NCBI GenBank assembly: GCA_014529385.2
Contig: CM043942.1
Span: forward strand, 110,852,141-110,916,140
Length of the DNA: 64,000 bases
DNA from: Adiantum capillus-veneris
Lineage: Eukaryota > Streptophyta > Polypodiopsida > Polypodiales > Pteridaceae
Reading direction: 5' to 3'
The notes under the pieces were generated by a model. That model ran no database searches. It had not been told where the DNA came from and saw only the letters and a program-made list of their open reading frames with translations. Shown here piece after piece: positions 32,951 through 44,857 of the stretch; position 1 is the stretch's first letter; each line of letters begins with the position of its first letter. The position numbers were made by a program, and so were the translations under genes.

Positions 32951-33790
32951 CTATTGAACGAATGAGATGACCTCCTTAAGACTCTTGGGTGATGGTAACT
33001 CAATAAGATCCTTTGCCTTTGAAGGATCCACTTCGATGCCTTTGTAAGAAACTTTATGACCAAGCAAGATCACTTCATCCTCACTTGTGTGGCACTTGTT
33101 GGGGTTGAGTTGACCTCCCATATCATAGAGTCTCTTTAAACCCTCTTCTACCTTTTGTAGATGCAATGGTTTTGAGCTATACATACAAAAATCATCAATA
33201 AAAACCTTAATGGACTTTCCAAAAAATGCTTGAAACACCATGTTCATGAAGCGTTGAAAAGTTGCAGGAGCATTTGTCAGGCCAAATGGCATGACTCTGA
33301 AAGCAAAACAACCCCAAGGAATGATGAAGGTTGTTTTCATCTGATCCTCCAATGCGATACCTATTTGAAAGTAACCTGAATAGCCATCCCACATAGTGTA
33401 CTTCTCGTGATCAACTACCTCATTTAGTATCTCATCCTGAAATGGGAGGCGAAAGTGATCTCTTTTTGTTGCCTCATTTAGTGGACGGTAAACCACAAAC
33501 ACCCTCCACTTGCCGTTCTTCTTGGGAGTGACAACTATGGGAGAGACCCACTATGAATTCTCCACTGCATAAATGAAAACTACTGCTAGAAGCTTTCTCA
33601 CCTCCTTGAGTAAAGCCCGCTCCTTAATGACTCCTAGCCTTCGTAGCTTTTGAGCCTTAGGTGTGGCCTCTGATTTTAGCTCGATCTTGTGTTGAACATC
33701 ATCTACTCCACGCACGTTGGTGTAGTCTTTAAAAAAAAGCCTAGGAAGTTTTCTTAACACACTTTTGAATTCCTCTCTTTCATAACAACA
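32951..33790 (-). pseudogene. G2 reverse transcriptase
   Basis: N-terminal part at 33551-33760 (HKIELKSEATPKAQKLRR), then after a stop the main domain from 33502: VVYRPLNEATKRDHFRLP, DGYSGYFQI (first catalytic Asp), FRVMPFGLTNAPATFQ, FIDDFCMYSS (catalytic pair) and LLGHKVSYKGIEVDP. Usual length for a Ty3 RT and all key residues visible, but a stop at the WVSPIVV entry and another after SFVQ make it inactive as it stands. Confidence 0.85.
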
Positions 33791-34484
33791 TACCTTCTAA
33801 CATTCCTTCATCTTCCACATTTTGGTTCTCTTGGGAACCTACCTCCTCCAAACCTTGACAAGAGGTCTCTTGGTTGTTTGGATTAAACCTCACCCCCATG
33901 ACTTCAATGGAAGACTCCTCTTTTGTGGTGCTACCGCTACCTTCTTCTTCTAAAGTGCTATCAATCCACTCTTCCTCTGTATCACTTTGAGATGATTCTT
34001 CATGGAGCTTCTCTTGATTTTTCTCCTTAATGTCAAAGACAACCTTCTTATGATTGTCATTCTTGCAAATCAACATTCTACTTTCCCAATCCTGCAAAGC
34101 TCGCATTTTCATTAGTCATGGTCTTTCTAGGATAAATAAATAGCCACTTCCCTTGGTCAACATAACATAAAAATCCACCGCCTTCTTAATGCCAAAGGCC
34201 TCCACAAAGACATTTTTACAAATGCCTACGTACGTAGCCTTGATATTGTTTTCCATTTTCACTTTGATTTCAGGTTCCTCACGGATGTGCATGCCTAGTA
34301 TTTGCATAAGTCCTTCTATAATGATGAAAATTTGTGAACCCCCATCCACAAGACCTTTCCTAACCAACCTTCCTTTGATGTAACAATCTAGCACAGGTGT
34401 AATATCCTCATTCATTTCATCTTGTGCATTTTTTACAACAGGAACACTCTCTTTTACCGTTCCCCTACTACTAACTGCCTTCAT
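33791..34484 (-). pseudogene. G2 protease and linker
   Basis: The frame at 34116-34484 holds the aspartic protease motif LVDGGSQIFIII, with downstream VFVEAFGIKKAVDFYVML, consistent with the flap and C-terminal half. DGGS in place of DTGS is also seen in some plant Ty3 elements as I recall. An acidic linker (33780-34112, with SDTEEEW and EEEGSGSTTKEES) separates it from RT. Confidence 0.65.
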
Positions 34485-35722
34485 TAAATCCCTCCTAACT
34501 TGTGGGAATTATGTAAGAAATTGAGGCCATGAGATATCAGGACCCTTACCTCACATGTCTTCCAAAAGATTGTATGGAGCCATACCATGTCCAAGAGGAA
34601 ATTCTTGGAGGTTGATATGACGTCTAGTCCTTTTGGCTTCCTTGGTCTCCTTCGCCTTCTTCTCTTGTCCATGGTCACTTTGTGACGTGACTCCTTCTTT
34701 CTCCTTACCTTTTCCATGGCCACGCTTGATGCCATTTTCTTCCAGGTCAATCTCATTTGAATTTGTCACCTCTACCACATGTACATCTAGATCTCACAAA
34801 GGTGGAACGCCTTCCACTCCTCGTGGAGGTGGTCTTGCTCCATTTGGCCTTTGTAGAAGCCCTGGTTGTTGACTAGTTCCTTCATCTGAATTCACCTTTG
34901 GGTAATTCAAGTTAGGTCTCCTTGGATCCCCACGTGGCCAAGGAAATTATACATCCCATGTCCAGACTCTCCGCAAATCCAACATTACAAAAGTCTCCTA
35001 GGTTGTGGCTCTCGTTCCTCAGCTTTCTTTGTTTGTCCCTTGGGACCTACAGCTTGTGCAAGGTCGATTGACAAGTTGTTTAAGGATTCATTTAAATTTT
35101 CAATTACCTCCGCTGTTACCTAAGGAATATCTCTAGATGTTGATGCTTGCAATTTTCCCTTAGCTATAGCACCCTCTATTGAAACCTCTCCTCTTAGACA
35201 CTTGAGTTTCCTATAATTCTTGATAGCCCTAGCATCAAAGGTAGCACGTACACATGCCTTGACTTTTATCTTGAGTGTGAGGAAGAGACCGGCCATGAAC
35301 ATTTCCTTCTTTAAGAACTCTACACCATCACCAGGGTTAGCAATGTTTCTTACCCATGCAACCCAAAGACATAGAAACTCTTGTTTATACATGTAGTAGT
35401 CATCTAAGTATTTTTGTTTGTGAGAAACAATGTCTTGCCATAGCTTTTGAGTGCTTTGGGGGTCAAAGAAATATCTCTTGAAATGATCAACGAATTTCTT
35501 ATAGTTTTCCTTAACATCCTGAGATAGAGAGTCAAACCAAGTGCTAGCATATTTTCTAAGGACCAATTCAAACATTTCTAAGCATTCAATATCTCCTATC
35601 ACTCTCTTTATGAGGCACGCCATTTTGAAATTAGCATCCTCGCCAAGCTCTCCAAAAAAGAGAGGATATCCTGACATTTGGCATTGGGCCTCCATTGAAT
35701 CAATTTCAAAGTGACAACACAT
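34485..35722 (-). pseudogene. G2 gag with zinc knuckle remnant
   Basis: The capsid-type frame 35120-35722 has WFDSLSQDVKENYKKFVDHF and the following DPQSTQKLWQ helix pattern, as in the retrotransposon gag domain. After a stop, a CCHC zinc knuckle remnant CWICGESGHGMYNF lies at about 34945-34990, with Phe in place of the last Cys. A basic stretch follows (34484-34778, RRRRRPRKPKG). Several stops. Confidence 0.75.
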
Positions 35723-35737
35723 TTTTGTTTTTCGTTC

Positions 35738-36226
35738 TTAGAAAAACTTATGTTTTCTAAATTGCAATCTATTATACAATAAAATAAAAATATGCACATC
35801 AAATGATCTATGATAATCAACAAGAGGCAGGATGAGAGGGTTTGGTGATGCGAGAATTTCTCCTACTCTTTGGGCACCAAACATGAACATCATACGTTGT
35901 TGAAAATGGATTTTCCTACTAATTACAACGTTTATTCTAATGTGTGGAGTGAAATGAAAGAGAAAAACCTCTATTCTTCGGCCATTATCCATGGCCTATG
36001 CATGTTCTAATGATTAAAATAACACAAAAATATAGACGTCTAAGCTAATATCGTACCTAATGAGAGGCAAAATAAAAGGATTTACAGAAGCGTTTATCTC
36101 GGCCAACCTAAGAGGACCTAAAATCCTACAAAGTACACGTTGAAATTGCAACTTACTACTAAGAATTATGTGTATCTTATGCCTTGTAATGGGAATCAAA
36201 GGATCATACAAACTCTTGTGATTCAT
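35738..36226 (-). repeat. Tandemly duplicated leader segment of G2
   Basis: Two adjacent ~230-270 bp segments (35738-35992 and 36014-36226) code for related peptides in the same orientation: HIRINVVISRKIHFQQ...NPLILPLVDYHRSFDVHIF against HKIHIILSSKLQFQR...NPFILPLIRYDISLDVYIF. They are diverged in DNA but similar in protein reading. They lie between primer site and gag, where no coding is normally expected. Function unknown. Confidence 0.55.
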
Positions 36227-36281
36227 GCAAGCTACTTGATTTCTCTAAAGGCTAAGTATTCACAACAACATACACAAGCCG

Positions 36282-36299
36282 TCCTCAGTGGGGGCACCA
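36282..36299 (-). promoter_or_regulatory. G2 primer-binding site
   Basis: TGGTGCCCCCACTGAGGA on the minus strand, a few bases after the 5' LTR end (ATTTTGG...). The G1 interior 1 keeps only TTTTGGTGC of it before its deletion junction. tRNA not identified. Confidence 0.6.
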
Positions 36300-36303
36300 A
36301 AAT

Positions 36304-36535
36304 TAAGGTGGTCCGAGACAGGGAGCAGGAGAGGCAACCTCTTAACACTCCTCAATGCTATCTTGATGCTCAATTGGGGCTGGGAAACCACAAACACAGT
36401 CAACAATAAGTGTGAAGGGGCACCACCTAGATAGAGAGCGAACTAGGATGCCAAAGAGGATAATCCCTGAGCAATACAAGCGAGAAGGGTACACTAACAC
36501 TAATATCAATGCTACAAATACACACACCAAGAACC

Positions 36536-36593
<58 letters not shown>

Positions 36594-38906
36594 CAAGAAT
36601 TAAGATTCACTTTAAGTGATTGACGCGGGTGTATAAATAGCTTGGAGGAGAGTCAAGAGACACAATTAATTTTGATGATATGGAAATCTACACATTATCT
36701 TAGGGTTATGGGAAACCTCTCACCATACAACCCTCTTATAATGTTTCCCAAGAAACAAAAAATAAACACAAGAGCCCTTCAGTCACATACAAGCAAATAG
36801 TACAAAAGAATCTCAAAATGAAAACGCGTGTGAATTGGAGAGACGTAAGAGAGTTTTGAACTACAGTAGAATCCAACTTATTGATTCAATTGATGTGCAA
36901 GAGTAGGTACACTTTGATTTGAAAGTTATGAATCACTAACTCCCTTGCAATGGTACAACTAGCTCAAAGAAGCTTTCCTATACACCACAAGTAATGGTGT
37001 ATAGAGAGCTCACTCTCTCTCCCTACAATTAAGATGAAAAATGGTACACTCAAAGTAGTAAGCAATAGTGTAGAGATCATGCCATTTACAAAGGGAAAAG
37101 GGCTCTATTTATAGGTGAGGAGAGCCCTTAAAAGATTATCTCCTTATCAATACTTACATAGAAAACCAAGTTCATGAATTTTTTTAAATGTTCTTATGAG
37201 AGTGGGGCTCTCTTGTCTCTTAAGTCACATGGATGTGGGCTCAAGAGAAGAGAGTTATTGAGGTGAAGTAGAGAAGATTCTAGAGAGGTGAGTGATTTTT
37301 GTGTGAGGTTGCCTACTCCAAGGTAGAGTAGAGTGGGTGCAATTTACAAAAAAGGGTTAGCAGTTAATGTTAGTAATCACTAGAAAAAGTTAGTAATATA
37401 GTTACAATGGGTAGAATGACTTGAAGGATGAAAAAAGAGGGGTGAATGAGATGGTGTACCCTTGAGATGGTGAATCCTTGCGGAATCTTGGACTTACCCT
37501 TGCGTAGATTGTCGAAAGTGATCGCGGTTCTCTTTCTTCTTCTTTTCACACTTCCGCCATAGTCGAATCACCACAAAGAGAATGAGGATTTGTTGATAAG
37601 AAACCCCCATTTTGAAGATATTATGGTTAGGTTGCTTATTTTTTATGCATTCTTGAAAGGTAGAATAAAATTGTAATATGGGAGTAATAGAGAGATATAT
37701 AGAGATGGTGTCCATGTAGGTAGAGCTTCATAAGAGAGCTACGTGTGTGAGAGGGGAGGCTAATGGTAAAGAGGGTGAGAGAAAACCATGGAAGTTGCAG
37801 CTTTGAGTGAGGAATAGAGAGAAATCATTGTGTGTGTGTGTGTGTGTGTGTGTGGAAGTAGGAAAGGAGGTGAGAGAAGACTATGGGTTACTTTGAGAGA
37901 AGACTATGGGTTACTTTGTGAGAAAAGTGGGCAGACTGGGTCCACAAAGAAAATCCTATCTCACAGATGGTAGCTCCAAAAATTATCAAATTTGTTGAGG
38001 TGATTATGCAGCTCATGGTCCACATTTTTTCTTCTAGTCACGGCTTCAAATTCGGAGTGGAGATAGATATTAAAATCCCACAAAAATGCCTATTTTTCTT
38101 CATAAAAAAGTCTTCAGTGGCCCCCCTTTTTGTTGAATTTACATAAGGTCCCAAAGGTGAGTTCCTCCTTGCATGAGAGCATGACCTAATAGATTTCTAG
38201 AGGTTTGAAAACATGAATGGTTGTGGATTATGCACAAATATAATATATGGATATGATGGGAAAAAACAAATTATTATATAATTAATTCATGGAATTTAGA
38301 ATAGTGTTAGCTGCATATACAAAAAATATATATATGAAAATATAGGAAATCAAATGAGGAGGGTCCTCATTTTTTAAATTGATGTATATTTATTTACAAG
38401 AGATAAGGAAAAATACTTGTGGAAAATAGGAATTTAGTAAAAAACAATGACTGATGGTGAAAGGTATTTTTGTTGAGGTTTTTTCTTGGATTAGATTCAC
38501 ACCAAAAATAAGATAAGCTTGCATGAAATAATTTTTTATAGAATACATGGTAAGAAAGACCATGGTAATGGTGAGTAAATATACATAGCATACTTAGGTA
38601 AATAACACACATCTAAGTAGAAATAATTAAGTAAATACCAAAATAATTATAGAAAATCCCTATATTTAGGTCCTATATACAATAAAATACTTACACACAA
38701 ATATATTTTTATTTTTATTTTTTTGGTTCAACTAGCCCAATCACTAGCTAGCTGAGGGTTTTAAGGCTCAGATATGGGGAAAGTCTCGTAACTCACACAT
38801 GTCTATGTAAAGTGAAAGGGTGAGTATAACCACAATGTTTGAGTGATTTTGATAGAGTGAGGTAGCTCACTATGGCAATTACAGAGAGCCAAAAAAAGGG
38901 TTGTCA
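36304..38906 (-). repeat. G2 5' LTR
   Basis: Same family as the G1 LTRs but more diverged. Termini are eroded (TAAGG instead of TGAGG at the left; TTGTCA instead of CTATCA at the right). Long (GA)n at 36538-36587 and (TG)n at 37835-37855. Confidence 0.75.
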
Positions 38907-39376
38907 ACGTCGTCGTCAGTATGCCTGTTGATTTGCAAACCCCTAATGAGAAATCCCCAACCCGATGGAAGCGACATGCTTGCCGAACATAAACCCACCC
39001 TATGAGTATTTTGCTCTTGAATGCCTAGGATTCCCATGAAAAAATGTTTTTTTCCTTAACTTGTTCGATCGAAACACCTTGTCCTTCCTTTTGCTGCTCA
39101 CACTGTTCTTCCCCAATCAAGAGTCGATGAGTTCTTTCTTTATCTTACCCAATTGTTATCCCTTGAGTATGGAGAGAGTGATATGGCTATCATCCTTGAG
39201 CATTGCGATGAGAGGATCTACCAAGTTCAATGTTATCCCTTGGGATAAATAATCTCCGAGAGTGAGCTATGGAACCCTTTGTGAGAGAGGTATCTTAGGG
39301 TTGATGGTGGATATGGAAGCTTAGGGAGAGAGAGCTTAGGAGATATGGCTATGAAAGCTTCTTCATGATAGTGAGG

Positions 39377-39457
<81 letters not shown>

Positions 39458-39990
39458 AAGTGATGGATCATGAGGGAGAGCTATGGAGGATTTTCATCCC
39501 ATTGATAATCCCAAAGAGAATCATGTAGAAGGATTATATTGTAAGCCTTAGTAAACCTTAGGATAATTGGATATGTGAGAAGGCAGCCTGCTATTTAGAA
39601 ATCTATATAAGAAGTACTTCTCTTGAATCGTATGTAATGGATGTAACTGAATTCCTAAACTGTAATATGAATGCCGATTGCCACCATGTATGTGTATTAT
39701 GAGTGTTCAACATATTTTGTGCGTTCATGAGAGTGTTCTTAACATTCAAGTATGAGGGAGAAAGTGTATTATTGTCTGTGTTGATTCAGAGAATCAGAAT
39801 TTAGTATGATTGTATCTTCTAACACTGTGTTGGGTAGTTATCAAATTCCATGTGTATGTATCTAGCATTTGTGCCAAGATACACATTGGAGATCTTGCGG
39901 GTTCCAATCTAGGAGTTGGGACTGTAGAATTGGGCAATGTGTGTGATGAATTGGTGTATGCATGATTGAAATCGATAAATCAAGAAGAGT
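38907..39990. other. Non-coding DNA with (GA)n tract; possible LTR of the gag fragment to its right
   Basis: No convincing gene. A 75-bp (AG)n run lies at 39379-39453. Further right, ATCTATATAAGAAG (about 39601) looks like a TATA box, followed by leader-like DNA, which could be the 5' LTR of the Ty3 gag fragment at 39990-40630. I have no second copy to test this. Confidence 0.35.
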
Positions 39991-40630
39991 TTCCAAGGTG
40001 TATTTCACCAGGCACAAGAGTCGCTTTCCTCAAGAAGTAAGTACTAGTGCAATACCCATTCCTCTTCATGAAGGGCATGTACAACATGATCCATTTTAGT
40101 ATGATGAGGTTGCAAAAATGTCCAGTTCAGATTCTGATTATGAGAATTCAATTGTAGTAGACTCAGGGCACATAGATTATTGAAGAGAAAATTCAAAATG
40201 AGGAACAAGAGATGCTAGAGAAGCAACCATCAACATCCAATCAAAATCAGCATGTGGTAGGTCCTTTGTCCTCTGAAGCAATATTGGGTACAACATATTC
40301 TCGAAGAGCTAGAAGGAAGCTGCAATTTAATCCATTGGGGGTAAGATAGAGAAGATCAGCAGTTATGTTAGGGAACCCAAACCCAGTAGTCCAACCAACC
40401 AATCCGACGGTTAAGGCATCAAAGTTTAAAGGGAAGTCCAAGGAGGACCCTCACTGCCATGTGACTCAATTCCAAAGCAGATGGGTGGCAGTTAAGTTAT
40501 CACAATTTGTTGCAGCATTGGAAGGAAAAGCTATGAAATGGTATAGCCAGTATGGGGCTGGTCACTTTGCTAACTCTGATGCATTAATTGATGCCTTCTT
40601 ATCTAGATTCTGTTACCATATACATGTGGT
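39991..40630 (+). pseudogene. Ty3 gag fragment
   Basis: Plus-strand frame with stops. The recognisable part (40410-40620) contains KFKGKSKEDPHCHVTQFQSR, then AALEGKAMKWYSQYGAGHFA and ALIDAFLSRF, the typical W.....F...F layout of a plant Ty3 capsid. It is unlike the G2 gag, so it is a separate element. It is cut at about 40630 where the copia element begins. Confidence 0.7.
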
Positions 40631-40635
40631 AGTGA

Positions 40636-40837
40636 TGTGTGTGAACACACTAGGACCGCCGGGGCATTTTTTCCCTCTTTAGAAGGTTTTTCCCCCCGAT
40701 CATTGTATATACGCCCATCACTCTAGGGCTATCTATCTTCCCATTGCACACTAAGTAACACACTCTCTATTGTGTGCCTTGAGCTTCCTTCGTCTTCTCC
40801 AAGCTGTGTGTGTTTCTGTGCAACCCTAATTCCAACA
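40636..40837 (+). repeat. Co1 5' LTR (probable)
   Basis: Begins TGTGTGTGAACACACTAGG where the gag fragment ends, and ends AATTCCAACA directly before the primer site. About 200 bp is short but possible for copia. No second LTR exists in the window to confirm the limits. Confidence 0.45.
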
Positions 40838-40839
40838 AT

Positions 40840-40854
40840 TGGTATCAGACCAGG
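40840..40854 (+). promoter_or_regulatory. Co1 primer-binding site, initiator tRNA-Met type
   Basis: TGGTATCAGACCAGG closely matches TGGTATCAGAGC, the copia site complementary to the 3' end of plant initiator tRNA-Met. It follows the LTR end after two bases. Confidence 0.75.
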
Positions 40855-41198
40855 TTACATCCTCTCAGGCTTCATCGCCAGCTGCTCCAGCAAATGCCTA
40901 CTCACTTTATTTGATTACAGTAAGGTTTGGTGAGCGTTTGCAGGTCAAAAAATATTTTGGGAATGTTCGCAGAGCTCAGATTGCTCAGATTTTTGATTCG
41001 GGCTCATTTCGGCCTCTGTTTCCACTATAGGCAGGTTTGCACAGGAAATTTTGTCATTTTGTGTAGAATTTTTGTCAGTGTCAATTTTTGCATAATAGGT
41101 ACCTTACAGTCCTCTACGGTTTGTGCTATATAGCACGTGTTGTTCCCACTCTGTTTCTCCTATTTTCGGGCAGTTTTCACATCAGGTGCAACATTTAC

Positions 41199-42275
41199 CA
41201 TGGCCAACAACAACACAGATGTCTTCAAGATGTTTGCTACTAAGGACAGGTTGGATGGGGACAATTACCCTATGTGGGCTTATATGATGCAAGACGTTCT
41301 TGTGTCAAAAGGCGTCTAGAATATTGTGCAGGGCATTGATGTACATCCTGGTTCTGATGATGTAGGCGATGTTGAGGATGTTGCAGGTCTTGCTGCAAGG
41401 ATTGCTTCTATTAGAGTTGTTTTGCCTACGGCAGAACAATCTCGTTGGGATGTAAAGGATGTGCAGGCTCATGCATTGATTGCGTTGTTTGTGAAGCGCA
41501 CCATTGTTCCTCACATTCATTTAGAAAAATCTACAAAACAGGCTTGGGATATTTTGGCTGGTCTTTAGGCAAGTCGCAATGAGGCTAAAATTGCTTTGCT
41601 CAGTAAAGAGCTGGAGCCAAAGATTATGCATGAGGAAGATGATATGGACACTTTCATTGCTAGTGTCAAGGATATCAATGAGTAACTTATTTCTACAGGT
41701 GAAGTCATTTCAGACAGTTCCCTTGTGCAGACTGTTCTTGATGCCTTACTAGATTCTTACCAGACTTTTTCTAGTACTTGGAGACTTATGACCCAAGGAA
41801 ATCTTGAAGTTGTCAAGTTTGATGCATTATGCACATTGCTGTTGCAAGAGTTACTTTCTAAAAAAAACAGGACTAGACAGTGTGTAATTGAACATGCTTT
41901 TATTTCTTCTCAAAGAAAGGGTAGTAACAACAATGCAGCCACTTCTTATGATTCTGTTTTGCGAGTGGCAAAACTTCTGTTCCTAATGCTTCTACTGGCA
42001 GCAATTCGTCTGGAAATTCTAGTGATAAGGGCAAAAAGAAGATGCTTTGCCATTATTGTAAATCTAATGATCACTTGATCAAGCAATGTCCTAAGTTGAA
42101 GGCCAAAGAGGCTAAGAAGAAAGAGGGTGGTTCCACTGCAAATGCTCGTTCCACTACAAATGCAGCCATTGTTGAGTCTTCAGTGAAAGGAGACTGTGTT
42201 GCTGATTGTGATGCAAAATGGGCTTTTAGTGCAGAGTGCACTTACAATCTTGATGTCCATGATGCGTGCTTGTGA
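41199..42275 (+). pseudogene. Co1 gag
   Basis: Starts MANNNTDVFKMFATKDRLDG and continues with DNYPMWAYMM, a copia gag N-terminus. Further blocks are HALIALFVKR, TKQAWDIL and LLQELLSKKNRTRQ. The CCHC zinc knuckle CHYCKSNDHLIKQC is intact at about 42046-42085, followed by a Lys-rich stretch. Stops lie near 41318, 41566 and 41683, and a shift near 41970-42025. Confidence 0.85.
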
Positions 42276-42640
42276 GTTGCTGCAGATTCACATGTGGGTA
42301 TTTCAACAGTGGTGCTACAAAGCACATTACCTCACATTGTGAATTGTTCACCTCTCTCGAGTATGTCCCTCATGGGAATTCAGTCACTTGTGCCAACAAT
42401 GCCTATTATCCGGTTTAAGGAGTTGGAAAGATTGTGCTTACTGCTGTAAATGGCAGTTCCTTCACACTTTTTGATGCACTTTAGGTACCTGGGAAGAATC
42501 TCTTGTCTATATCCACACTTGCTAGACTTGGACTTGTAGTCAAATTCGTGGATGACAGATGTACAGTTCATGATCTTAGTTTTGGTGATGAAATTGTTGC
42601 ATCTGGCCTTATGTGCCGTGGGCTGTATAAGCTCACTTTG
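42276..42640 (+). pseudogene. Co1 protease and pre-integrase
   Basis: The protease motif that should read DSGATKHIT appears as NSGATKHIT, so the catalytic Asp is changed to Asn. Then SLEYVPHGNSV, a stop, and after another stop VPGKNLLSISTLARLGLVV and the pre-integrase block. Confidence 0.75.
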
Positions 42641-43540
42641 TATGACAAGTGTGGAATTTTTTTTGCAAAAGGGCTATTTCAGATGCAAAACTTTGGCATG
42701 CACGTTTTGGTCATCTGAATTTTTCCAGTTTGTTGCGTTTGCAAAAATCTAAAATGGTTGCTTCTTTGCCGCCTCTTGAAGCACATGTCAAACATGCTTG
42801 TGAAGGTTGTATTCTGGGTAAAATGCAACGTTCTAAGTTTCCAAAGGATGGTTTAGTCAGGGCCACATGCAGGTTGCAGCTTGTGCATAGTGATGTTTGT
42901 GGGCCCATGCAAACTCCATCCTTGGGCAATTACCTATACTTCACGACTTTCATTGATGATTACTCCAAGCATGCATGGGTATTTCCGCTTAAAGAAAAGT
43001 CCGAAGTATTTATGTGCTTCAAACAATTTTTGGCTATGGCTAAAAATGTCTTGAAATGTACTATGGGCACCCTCCGTTCCGATCGAGGGGGGGAGTATAT
43101 GTCTCATGAATTCAATGCATTTCTGGCTAGCCGTGGGATAAAACACTAATGTACAGTGTCTTATACACCTCAGCAAAATGGTGTTGCTGTGAGGAAAAAC
43201 AGGTCACGTACGGAAATTGCACGATGTATGGTCAAAAGTCAAGCTTTGTCGCATTCTTTTGGCTTGAGGCCATCATGTGTGCCACTTATGTACTGAACAT
43301 GTATCCTAAGAAAGCTTTGCAGTCTATTACTTCATATGAAGCATGGCATGATAGAAAGTCTTCTATTGAGCACATGCGTGTTTTTGGATATTTGGCATAT
43401 GCTTTGGTGCCACAAACACAACGCAGAAAATTGGATGATAAGGCTGTCAAATGTATTTTTGTTGGCTATAGTGCTGAAAGCAAAGGTTACAGGTCGTATC
43501 ATCCACAAACAAAACGGATTCTGGTTTGACGGGATGTAGT
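42641..43540 (+). pseudogene. Co1 integrase
   Basis: LWHARFGHLNFSSLLRL and CEGCILGKMQ form the HHCC zinc module. Catalytic Asp residues are in HSDVCGPM and RSDRGGEYM. After a stop at about 43147 and a shift, the third catalytic position reads QNGVAVRKN, where Glu is expected: the codon is GTG (Val). The C-terminal block VFGYLAYALVP..RRKLDDK and FVGYS follows in another frame. Confidence 0.85.
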
Positions 43541-44618
43541 GTTTGTGGAAGATTCTGTTCAGCCCTTGCTGTCATGTACTAGAGACAGTAATGCAAGCTC
43601 ACAAGACATTTATGACACTTTGTTGCCTCTTTTTAGTGGTGGAAAGACAAATGTAAGTTCCAATGAGGAAAATGTACAACCTATGGGGGTTTCTAAAAAT
43701 GTTACAGATCAGACTATTACTGATGCAGATGTACATGATGTACTTGATGAGGAAAGGGAAGAAAATGAGCAGGCTAGAGGTATGCCAAAATAGCTGGTGC
43801 ACACTTTGCATGACAATAAATTGGATGCACCTTTGTCTAGTTGTACTGGTTCAGGCTCTCGCCTTGCATCTTATGCATCAGATTGTTATGCTTTGGCTGT
43901 GTCTAGCTTACATGATGTTGAGGAGCCTTTTGATGAAGCACAGAATTCAAAAAATTTGAGGCTGCCATGCAATTAGAATATGGTGCACTTATAGAAAATG
44001 ACACATGGACTTTATGTGATTTGCCTCCTGGCAAAAAGGCCATTGGTACGAAGTGGGTTTACAAGTTGAAACGCAAGCCGGATGGTGAGATCGATCGATC
44101 GTAACTCGCACTTGTCGTATGACTACTGTGCATTTTCTATGTGCATTGGTAGCTCATTTTGGTTAAAATCTACATCAATCAGACATTGTTACTGCTTTCT
44201 TGAATGGTGACATATTTGAGGAAGTTTATGTAACGCAGCCTCGCGATGTTGTCATAAAAGGACAAGAGGACAAAGTGTGCAGATGTAGAAAGGCTTTTTA
44301 TGGGTTGAAGCAATCTCCTCGTGCTTGGTATAAGAAATCTGACACTCATTTGGTCAAACAAGGCTTTCGTAACAGTCCAACAGAAAGCACATTGTATGTA
44401 AAGTGTGAGGGTGATGTACTTCTCATTGTGGTTCTTTATGTCAATGATTTGATGCTCAGTGGAACAAATGAGAGACTTATTGTTGAATTTAAGGCTGATT
44501 TGAATGCTACTTTCAAGATGAAATATTTGGGGCTATTGCATCATTACTTGGGTATATAGTTTAAGCAGTGCGATGGTGGTATTTCCTTGTGTCAAAAAAG
44601 TTACATAGAGACATTGCT
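43541..44618 (+). pseudogene. Co1 reverse transcriptase
   Basis: The linker contains KNVTDQTITD-type acidic sequence. RT starts near AMQLEYGALIENDTWTL and GTKWVYKLKRKPDGEID, then about 60 bp are missing before RMTTV. The main block 44200-44559 has SDIVTAFLNGD (first Asp), FYGLKQSPRAWY and the catalytic box as YVNDLMLSG, Asn instead of the first Asp of YVDD. The element continues to ETLLL at 44618, where the solo LTR enters. Confidence 0.85.
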
Positions 44619-44620
44619 AT

Positions 44621-44793
44621 TGAGGGCGGTCTGGGACGGGCAACAAGAAGAGTGGCCTCTAAGCACTTTTCTAGGGTCCCGTGCTGCTCAATTGGGTTGG
44701 GGTTGGAAAAAATAGCAAACACACACACAAACCCGCAACCTAACCCTACACAAATTTGGGGCACCACCTAGTTTTGGATGCGAACTAGGACAC

Positions 44794-44857
<64 letters not shown>

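Larger units (their letters stand above)
23081..38906 (-). mobile_element. G2: Ty3 dual-RNase-H element interrupted by N2
   Basis: Read on the minus strand: 5' LTR (36304-38906), primer site, leader with a duplicated segment, gag, protease, RT, first RNase H, then the N2 insertion (32441-25071), then second RNase H and integrase to about 23081. It matches G1 domain by domain but keeps the 5' half that G1 lost. The 3' LTR is missing. Confidence 0.8.
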
